A program made the position numbers and the translations under genes. Below are positions 57,778 through 64,000 of a stretch of DNA of 64,000 bases, in pieces. Origin of the DNA: Bradyrhizobium sp. SZCCT0231 (lineage in GTDB: Bacteria > Pseudomonadota > Alphaproteobacteria > Rhizobiales > Xanthobacteraceae); the NCBI RefSeq assembly GCF_018130245.1, contig NZ_JAFCKP010000017.1, positions 62,001 through 126,000 on the forward strand, given 5' to 3'. The notes below the pieces were generated by a model. That model was not told where the DNA came from and made no database searches. It saw nothing but the letters and a program-made list of their open reading frames with translations. Within the stretch, counting starts at the first letter, position 1. Each line of letters opens with the position of its first letter.

Positions 57778-58763
57778 GTGCGCCGCTGCTCTCCGTCGAG
57801 AACCTCTCTATTGCTCTCAAGGCGCGAGGTGCTTCGGTGCCGCTCGTTCGCGACGTCTCATTCGCGATCGATCCGGGTGAAACACTGTGCCTCGTCGGCG
57901 AGAGCGGTTGCGGCAAGAGCCTGACCGCGCTCTCCATCATTGGCCTGCTCAACCGCAACGTCATGCAGGTCGCTTCCGGCCGCATCCTGTTCGAAGGGCG
58001 CGACCTCGTCACGCTCGGCGCGGAGGAGATGCGCAAGCTTCGAGGCGATCGTCTCGCCATGGTATTCCAGGAGCCGATGACGTCGCTCAATCCGCTGCTG
58101 CGGGTTGGCCAGCAGATCGCCGAGGTGATCGTCGAGCATCGTGGCGTGTCCGAGTCGGACGCGCGGCGGCAGGTGATCGGGCTGCTCGATCTCGTCCGCA
58201 TTCCGGATGCGCAACGGCGGGCCTCCGAATTTCCGCACCAGCTCTCCGGTGGGATGCGGCAGCGGGTGATGATTGCGATGGCGCTCGCTCTGCGCCCCGC
58301 ATTGCTGATCGCCGACGAGCCGACCACCGCACTCGACGTCACCATCCAGGCCCAGGTCCTGACCTTGATCGACGATCTGCGCCGCGAGTTCGGCACGTCG
58401 GTGCTGCTGATCACGCACGATCTCGGGGTGGTCGCGGAAATGGCCGACCGTGTCGTCGTGCTCTATGCCGGCAGCATCGTCGAGCAGGCCGGTGTCGACG
58501 ACATTTTCGATGCCGCGGCCCATCCCTATACGCGCGGCCTGCTTGGTGCGATCGGCCAACTCAATAGCGGCACCCGCGATCGTCTCGCCGAGATTCCAGG
58601 CAGCGTGCCGAACCCGGCTTCGCTCGGCACCGGCTGCGCCTTTCGCCAACGCTGCCGCGAGGCAATGCCGGTGTGTCAGTCCGAGCTGCCGTCGTTAGCG
58701 GGCGCAGGCGAGCACCTGGCGGCATGCTGGCTGGGCAGGGTCGGCGCGGAGCGGCCCGCATGA
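57774..58763 (+). CDS. ABC transporter ATP-binding protein (DppD/OppD-like)
   Basis: The 329-residue ATPase has Walker A GESGCGKS, the Q-loop, the LSGGMRQR signature and Walker B LLIADEPTTALD, with the switch His in LLITHDLGVVAEM. The C-terminal oligopeptide extension carries the Cys-containing GCAFRQRCREAMPVC motif, which binds a cluster in OppD/F relatives. Its start overlaps the preceding stop by ATGA. Confidence 0.95.
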   Translation: MSAPLLSVENLSIALKARGASVPLVRDVSFAIDPGETLCLVGESGCGKSLTALSIIGLLNRNVMQVASGRILFEGRDLVTLGAEEMRKLRGDRLAMVFQEPMTSLNPLLRVGQQIAEVIVEHRGVSESDARRQVIGLLDLVRIPDAQRRASEFPHQLSGGMRQRVMIAMALALRPALLIADEPTTALDVTIQAQVLTLIDDLRREFGTSVLLITHDLGVVAEMADRVVVLYAGSIVEQAGVDDIFDAAAHPYTRGLLGAIGQLNSGTRDRLAEIPGSVPNPASLGTGCAFRQRCREAMPVCQSELPSLAGAGEHLAACWLGRVGAERPA

Positions 58764-59818
58764 GTGCTGTCCTCGAAGTCTCCGGCCTGACCCGGATCTT
58801 CACCTCACGGAAGGGGCCGTTCGGCCTGTTCGGCCGGCGCGAGCTTCGCGCGGTCGACGACGTCAGCTTCGCCGTCGCGCGCGGACGCACCTTCTGCCTC
58901 GTTGGCGAGAGCGGCTGCGGCAAGACCACGATCGGTCGCATGGTCGTGCGCCTGTTGCAGCCGACGGCCGGCTCCGTCCGCATCAATGGCGAGGATTTTG
59001 GCGATCTGTCCGGCGAGACGCTGCGCAAGAAACGCCGGCAGGTGCAGATGGTGTTCCAGGATCCCTACGCCTGCCTCAACTCGCGCATGACGGCGGCGGA
59101 GATCGTCGAAGAACCCTTGCAGAATTTTGGCATCGGCGATGCCATGTCGCGACGGCGCAAGGTCGCGCGGCTGTTCGACCAGGTCGGTCTGCCCCAGCAC
59201 TTTCGCTCACGTTTGCCGCATCATCTGTCGGGAGGGCAGCGGCAGCGCCTAGGCATCGCGCGGGCGCTCGCTGCAGATCCTGCGCTGATCGTCGCGGACG
59301 AGGCGGTCGCCGCGCTCGACGTGTCGATCCGTTCTCAAATCCTGAACCTCTTGAAGGAGGTGCAGCGAGAGATCGGAATCTCCTATCTCTTCATCTCGCA
59401 TGATCTCGCTGTGGTGCGTTATCTCGCGGACGACGTAGCGGTGATGTATCTCGGCGCCATCGTCGAGCAGGGGCCGGCGGAGGCCGTGTTCGCTGCACCG
59501 GCGCATCCCTATACGCGCGCGTTGATCGATTCGGTCCCCGCAATCCACCCGCGCAACCGGCGCCGCCGCCCGGCCCTCGAAGGCGAGGTGCCGAGCGCCG
59601 CTTCGCTGCCGTCCGGATGCCGCTTCCGCACGCGTTGTCCGTTCGCGACGGACATTTGCGCGAAGGAAGCGCCAACGATGACCGAGATCGCGCCCGGGCA
59701 TGCCGCGGCCTGTCACCACGTACGATCGCTGCCACGCTGCGACGCTTCGCGTCCGGGCTTGGCCGTGGCCGCCGACGCAGTCAACCAGAAACGGTCAACG
59801 GGAGGAGTAGCAAAATGA
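58760..59818 (+). CDS. ABC transporter ATP-binding protein (DppF/OppF-like)
   Basis: The 352-residue partner ATPase starts at ATG 58760, overlapping the previous stop. Walker A is GESGCGKTT, the signature LSGGQRQRLG, Walker B LIVADEAVAALDVS, with FISHDLAVV after it. The C-terminal extension has GCRFRTRCPFATDIC. It makes a heterodimer with the upstream ATPase. Confidence 0.95.
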   Translation: MSAVLEVSGLTRIFTSRKGPFGLFGRRELRAVDDVSFAVARGRTFCLVGESGCGKTTIGRMVVRLLQPTAGSVRINGEDFGDLSGETLRKKRRQVQMVFQDPYACLNSRMTAAEIVEEPLQNFGIGDAMSRRRKVARLFDQVGLPQHFRSRLPHHLSGGQRQRLGIARALAADPALIVADEAVAALDVSIRSQILNLLKEVQREIGISYLFISHDLAVVRYLADDVAVMYLGAIVEQGPAEAVFAAPAHPYTRALIDSVPAIHPRNRRRRPALEGEVPSAASLPSGCRFRTRCPFATDICAKEAPTMTEIAPGHAAACHHVRSLPRCDASRPGLAVAADAVNQKRSTGGVAK

Positions 59819-61380
59819 ACTGGCCGAACAGAACATTTGCCGTGATGCTCGCAGCAGGTTTGCTGGGTGTAATGTCGCCTGCCGCTGCAGAGGCGGTGCT
59901 CAAGATCCGCCCCTTCGGCGACCTCAAGCAGATCGATCCCGTGATCACGTCCGACTATATGGTTCGTAACCACGGCTATATGGTCTACGACACGCTGTTC
60001 TCGCTGGATGAGAAGCTCGTCGCGCAGCCGCAGATGCTCGAGTCCTTTGCGGTCGGCAGCGATCAACTCACCTATGCCTTCACGCTGCGCGGCGGCCTGA
60101 CCTTCAGCAACGGCCAGCCGGTCACCGCGGAGGATGCGGTCGTATCGCTGAAGCGCTGGTGGCAGCGCGATGGCCTTGGCCAACAGCTTGCCTCCGTCAG
60201 CGACAGCCTGACGGTCAAGGACGAAAAATCCTTCGAACTGAAGCTCAAGCGCCCGTGGGGGCTGGTGATCGAGGCGCTCTCCAAGCCGAGCTCCAACGTG
60301 CCCTTCATCATGCCGAAGGCGATCGCGGCGACGCCGGTGGATACCGCCATCACGGATGCGACCGGCTCCGGTCCCTTCATCATGAAGAAGGACGAATGGG
60401 TGCCGGGCTCCAAGGTCGTCTATGTCAAGAACCCGTCCTACAAACCGCGCTCGGAGCCGGCGAACGGGCTCGCCGGCGGCAAGCTCGCCAAGGTCGACCG
60501 CGTCGAATGGCATTACATTCCGGACGCGCAGACCGCGCTGAATGCGCTCCAGGCCGGCGAGATCGACATTTTCGAGGAGGTGCCGCCGGACTTCCTGCCG
60601 ACACTTGCCGGCAACTCCGACATCAAGACCATGCCGCAGGACACGCTCGGCATGCAAATGGTGTTCCGCATGAACACGACGGTCCCGCCGTTCAACAATC
60701 CAAAGGTCCGGCAGGCGATCAGCTACATGATCGACCAGGAGAAATTCGCGCGAGCCTATGTCAGCGATCCCAAGCTCTACAAGAACTGCCCGAGCTTCTA
60801 CATGTGCTCGTCGCCCTATTTCACCGCCGCCGGCTGGACCAAGCCTGATATCGAAAAAGCCAAGAAGCTGATCGCCGAGAGTGGTTATGACGGCACGCCG
60901 GTTGTGGTGCTGCACGCGACCGAAAGCGGGCCGACAAATACGTTCAGCCTCGTCGCCGAGCAGCTGATGCGGCAGATCGGCCTCAAGGTCGAGTCGCAGG
61001 CGATGGACTGGGGCACGTTGGTCGGACGCCGCGCGTCCAAGGAAACCGTCGACAAGGGCGGCTGGTCGCTGTTCATGTCGGGACCGACAGGTGCCGACAT
61101 GTTCGAGCCGGTCGGCCACCTTGGGCTGCGCGCAAATTGTGACAAGGCCTGGTTTGGCTGGCCTTGCGACGAGCAGATCGAGAAGTTGCGCAACGAATTC
61201 GCGTTTGCGACGGATCCCGAGCAGAAAAGGAAGATCGCGGCCGACCTCCAGCTTCGCGCTGTCGACTATGTGCCGTATTGGCCGGCTGCACAGCTTTACC
61301 TGGTGCGGGCCGTGCGCGGCAATGTCGATGGCATCGTGAAAGGCGCGGTCCCAGTCTACTGGAATATCACCAAGAAATAG
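59815..61380 (+). CDS. Peptide-type ABC transporter substrate-binding protein (SBP_bac_5)
   Basis: The 521-residue lipid-free exported protein has a signal peptide (FAVMLAAGLLGVMSPAAA-EAVLKI). SBP_bac_5 features include the DYMVRNHGYMVYDTLFSLDEKL start, TYAFTLRGGLTFSNGQPVTAEDAV and the VRQAISYMIDQEKFARAY helix. GGAGGAG precedes the ATG, which overlaps the ATPase stop. Two Cys pairs (KNCPSFYMCSSP and ANCDKAWFGWPCDE) may form disulfides. Substrate could be a peptide, an amide or a related compound. Confidence 0.93.
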   Translation: MNWPNRTFAVMLAAGLLGVMSPAAAEAVLKIRPFGDLKQIDPVITSDYMVRNHGYMVYDTLFSLDEKLVAQPQMLESFAVGSDQLTYAFTLRGGLTFSNGQPVTAEDAVVSLKRWWQRDGLGQQLASVSDSLTVKDEKSFELKLKRPWGLVIEALSKPSSNVPFIMPKAIAATPVDTAITDATGSGPFIMKKDEWVPGSKVVYVKNPSYKPRSEPANGLAGGKLAKVDRVEWHYIPDAQTALNALQAGEIDIFEEVPPDFLPTLAGNSDIKTMPQDTLGMQMVFRMNTTVPPFNNPKVRQAISYMIDQEKFARAYVSDPKLYKNCPSFYMCSSPYFTAAGWTKPDIEKAKKLIAESGYDGTPVVVLHATESGPTNTFSLVAEQLMRQIGLKVESQAMDWGTLVGRRASKETVDKGGWSLFMSGPTGADMFEPVGHLGLRANCDKAWFGWPCDEQIEKLRNEFAFATDPEQKRKIAADLQLRAVDYVPYWPAAQLYLVRAVRGNVDGIVKGAVPVYWNITKK

Positions 61381-61635
61381 TGCGATTTCGCCAGGCGTCG
61401 CAATCTGCGCTCGCCTGGCAGCCCGCCTTCAGCCGCCGCGAACGGCTGCCGGATTCGGCGACCGTCGCCGATTCGGCGGTCTCCATCACCCGCCCCCGGG
61501 TTGTGTAGAGGTCGCAGGCATCGCCTCGACGCAGTGAGCCGAGAGTTCCATCCGTGCGACGGACTGAATGTCGGCTGCCAGGAACCAACTGCTCGCGGGG
61601 ACATTCTGATTGAGGGTTCGACACGAGCCCGGCTT

Positions 61636-61878
61636 GTGCGCGCCTTCGCGATCGTGGCGCTCGTGCTTGCAACGAAATTCGCCGGGACGCCAGCCTCGGC
61701 CGAGGGGGGAGCCGTGGGTACGGTCATAGAGAACTTGCTGATGCGGAAGCAGAAGCTCGTTGAGGAACTCGAGCAGGCGCAAGCCGTCGAGGACCGCGAC
61801 AGGATCGAGCATGAACTCGAACAGATCAACACCGCGCTGGATTTCCTGGACAGGCCGGGACCGGGGGACGGGACGTAA
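61636..61878 (+). CDS. Small exported protein of unknown function
   Basis: An 80-residue product from GTG 61636. A signal-like segment (AFAIVALVLATKFAGTPASA) ends in Ala-X-Ala. The rest is a helical, charged, coiled-coil-like stretch (LLMRKQKLVEELEQAQAVEDRDRIEHELEQINTALDFL). No family is recognised. The start is uncertain; the frame is open upstream to 61501. Confidence 0.5.
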   Translation: MRAFAIVALVLATKFAGTPASAEGGAVGTVIENLLMRKQKLVEELEQAQAVEDRDRIEHELEQINTALDFLDRPGPGDGT

Positions 61879-61884
61879 CGGCGC

Positions 61885-62580
61885 TCAGTCGAACTTCAGC
61901 GCCTCTACCTTCAGCGCCTCTACTTTCAGCGCTTTGGCATAGACCACGCCTGATTTGGTGATGTGCGTCGTCATCAGGTCTTCGAAGGCGGCGAACTCGC
62001 CGCGTGCGAACAAATCGAGCAGCTTGCGATGCTCGTCGAAGGACGTGCGGGTGCGCACGTCGATCGGCGAGGTCAAATTGGTGCGGAGCGCGGCGACGCG
62101 GCCGGACACGAGCTGGTAGGATTCGGCGAGATAGCGGTTGCCGCAATGGATGAATAGCGCCTCGTGGAAGGCGGCATCGGCGCGGCCGTAGGCGATGTTG
62201 TCCTTCGCCGCGACCGCGGGCTCCATCGCCGCGATCGCTGCGCTCATTGTCGCAATCGCACTGTTGCGATCGTGGCGGAAGGCGAGCTCGGCTGCCTTGG
62301 GCTCCAGCGCGATGCGGAAGGTGCAGAGCGCATTGATGTCCTCCGCGCTCGGCGTGAACACGAAGCTGCCGACCTGCGGCCGGATCACGACGAGGCCTTG
62401 CGCCTGCAACTGTCCCATCGCCTCGCGCACCGGCGTGCGGCTGACGCCGAAGGAGCTGGCCACCATCTCCTCGGAGATGGCAGCCCCCAGTGCGAACTCG
62501 CCGTCGATGATGGCCTGGCGCAGCCGCTGCATCACCCGCTGCGCCAGCGATTTCGGCGGATCGAGCTTGAGCGATCGCAT
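61885..62580 (-). CDS. GntR-family regulator, FCD subfamily
   Basis: The 231-residue protein has the GntR winged helix (AQRVMQRLRQAIIDGEFALGAAISEEMVASSFGVSRTPVREAMGQL) and the FCD all-helical ligand domain (FRIALEPKAAELAFR, with metal-site His in AFHEALFIHCGN and DEHRKLLDLFARG). The C-terminus ends in a short repeat, KALKVEALKVEALKFD. It lies 7 bases after the FAD oxidoreductase gene on the same strand, so one operon is likely, with the regulator probably controlling it. Confidence 0.92.
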   Translation of the reverse strand: MRSLKLDPPKSLAQRVMQRLRQAIIDGEFALGAAISEEMVASSFGVSRTPVREAMGQLQAQGLVVIRPQVGSFVFTPSAEDINALCTFRIALEPKAAELAFRHDRNSAIATMSAAIAAMEPAVAAKDNIAYGRADAAFHEALFIHCGNRYLAESYQLVSGRVAALRTNLTSPIDVRTRTSFDEHRKLLDLFARGEFAAFEDLMTTHITKSGVVYAKALKVEALKVEALKFD

Positions 62581-62587
62581 GGCGCTC

Positions 62588-64000
62588 TCAGATCACTTTG
62601 CCGGGATTGAGCAGGTGATCGGGATCGAGCGCAGCCTTGAGCGTCCGCATCAGCGCGATCTCGGCCTCGCTCCTGGCGTGGCCCAGCCACTGCTTCTTCA
62701 GCGTGCCGATGCCGTGCTCGGCGGAGACGCTGCCGCCCATCTCGCGAACCAGACCGTAGATGATCGCGTCCATCTCCTCCTTCGGCTGCTGCGCGACGGA
62801 AAGGCCGGTGACCCAGGAGACGAGATGCAGGTTGCCATCGCCGATATGGCCGTAATAGACGCTCTCGCAGCCTTTGATGCCGTCGGCGAGCGCGGCCTTG
62901 CAGCGCGTGACGAACTCGTCCATGCGCTTAACCGCAAGGCCGATGTCGTAGGAGATGTGCGGCCCCAGCACCTGGCCGAACTCGGCGCAGATGTCGCGCA
63001 CCCGCCAGAAGGCTTGCGTCTGCGCCAGCGACTGCGCCACCGCAGCATCCGCCAGCAGCCCGCGCTCCATCAGCTCTTCGAGCCAGCTCTGGAAGCGCGG
63101 CGCATCGATGCTCTCGTCGGTGCCCTGCGCTTCCACCAGCACGTAAAGGCCGTGACCTGCTGCGACCGGCGGCTTCACCCCGGCGCGATTCGTGATGACG
63201 TCCCAATAGTCCGGCCACATCACCTCGAACGCCGACAGTAGCGGGCCAAGCCCCGAACGCGCGGCATCGAGCAGCGCGACCACCGCGGCATAATCCTTCA
63301 GCGCACAGAGCGCGGCCATGGTCGAGCGCGGTTTCGGGAACAGCTTGAGCACCACGCGGGTGATGATGCCGAGCGTGCCTTCCGAGCCGATGAACAGATG
63401 CTTCAGATCATAGCCGGCATTGTTCTTCATCAGCTTGTTGAGGCTGGTGATGATGGTGCCGTCGGGCAGCACCACTTCCAGGCCGAGGACGAGCTCGCGC
63501 GTCATGCCGTAGCGGATCACGCGGTTGCCGCCGGCATTGGTCGAGAGATTGCCGCCGATCGCACAGGAGCCGCGCGAGCCGAGGTCGAGCGGAAAGAAGA
63601 AGCCGGCCTCGTCCGCAGTCTTCTGGATCGTCTCCAGCGGCGTGCCTGCCTTCACCGTCATCGTCGCGGAGGCGCGATCGATCTCCTCGATGCCGGTCAT
63701 GCGCTCCAGCGAGATCGCGACCCAGCCCACTTCGGGCGAAGCGCCGCGGCACAGCCCGGTCAAGCCGCCCTGCGGCACGAACGGCAGATGCGCCTGCCGG
63801 CAGGTCGCAATCGCATCGGCGACGCCTTGCGCATCGAGCGGGCGGATCACCGCCAGCGGTGTTTGCGGCAGGCTCGCGCTCCAGTCGTTGCAATTGCGGG
63901 CGGGCACATCAGTGCCAACAAGCACCGCGGCCGCGCCGAGCCTGTCGCGCAGGGCGCCGAACACTTGGTCCGGGCCTTCAATGGGGGTCACCATGTTCAT
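62588..64000 (-). CDS. FAD-binding oxidoreductase, GlcD/D-2-hydroxyacid dehydrogenase type
   Basis: The 470-residue protein has the PCMH-type FAD domain (FVPQGGLTGLCRGASP, GFFFPLDLGSRGSCAIGGNLSTNAGGNRVIRYG, GSEGTLGIITRVVL) and the C-terminal part with HIGDGNLH and SAEHGIGTLKK. It oxidises D-2-hydroxyacids, such as lactate, glycolate or 2-hydroxyglutarate; which one cannot be told. The ATG at 64000 is the last base of the window, with another ATG at 63994; upstream context is not visible, so a longer start cannot be excluded. Confidence 0.9.
   Translation of the reverse strand: MNMVTPIEGPDQVFGALRDRLGAAAVLVGTDVPARNCNDWSASLPQTPLAVIRPLDAQGVADAIATCRQAHLPFVPQGGLTGLCRGASPEVGWVAISLERMTGIEEIDRASATMTVKAGTPLETIQKTADEAGFFFPLDLGSRGSCAIGGNLSTNAGGNRVIRYGMTRELVLGLEVVLPDGTIITSLNKLMKNNAGYDLKHLFIGSEGTLGIITRVVLKLFPKPRSTMAALCALKDYAAVVALLDAARSGLGPLLSAFEVMWPDYWDVITNRAGVKPPVAAGHGLYVLVEAQGTDESIDAPRFQSWLEELMERGLLADAAVAQSLAQTQAFWRVRDICAEFGQVLGPHISYDIGLAVKRMDEFVTRCKAALADGIKGCESVYYGHIGDGNLHLVSWVTGLSVAQQPKEEMDAIIYGLVREMGGSVSAEHGIGTLKKQWLGHARSEAEIALMRTLKAALDPDHLLNPGKVI

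Overview
The window is high-GC alphaproteobacterial chromosome and most resembles Bradyrhizobium or a close relative. The evidence is the gene order ffs-dnaX-ybaB-recR, the order rpmH-rnpA-yidC-engB-argB with dapD-dapE-truA-fmt-def further along the same stretch, the REP-type palindromes whose frames read as the MAGLVPAIH peptide typical of that group, and the FixK-like regulator. This assignment is from memory of gene content and sequence style, not from a search.

Positions 1-20.6 kb are housekeeping core. They hold the SRP RNA, dnaX, ybaB and recR, then two small exported proteins, an AmpG-type permease, a GIY-YIG gene bracketed by two repeats, and rmuC. Next come the def, fmt and truA translation and tRNA genes, the lysine genes dapE and dapD, a HAD phosphatase, a DUF1036 protein, argB, a DUF423 protein, engB, and the yidC-rnpA-rpmH unit with a clear sigma-70-type promoter. 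A sensor histidine kinase follows. REP-like palindromes sit in many of the gaps.

Positions 20.9-32.8 kb are more accessory. They contain tRNA-Arg(ACG), two closely similar queD copies 1.4 kb apart, a two-CBS protein sharing a FixK/FNR-like site with the second queD, and an adenylate cyclase with TolB-like and TPR domains. A phytanoyl-CoA-dioxygenase-like enzyme, a VOC protein, LysR regulators, a methyltransferase/dehydrogenase pair and an MFS carrier follow.

Positions 32.8-47.3 kb carry small catabolic and regulatory modules. These are a dialkylglycine decarboxylase with divergent LysR and a gamma-glutamyltransferase, a cobT fragment beside an exopolysaccharide chain-length protein, a Tat-exported class V aminotransferase, a luciferase-like flavin enzyme, a styrene/indole monooxygenase pair (styAB) with divergent LysR, an Rrf2 regulator with an operator overlapping its own start codon, and a Crp/Fnr regulator.

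Positions 47.2-51.2 kb look like an acquired island. They hold an 811-residue protein of unrecognised type with two DUF3597-like repeats at its N-terminus and a membrane-associated C-terminal region, flanked by gene-poor DNA with debris. This is the best candidate for something undescribed.

Positions 51.2-64 kb hold a YgiQ radical-SAM protein, an amidase with a LacI regulator divergent from a complete five-gene peptide-type ABC importer, a small exported protein, and a GntR/FCD regulator with a GlcD-type FAD oxidoreductase. Most starts were chosen by eye from ribosome-binding sites and family starts. No database search was possible.
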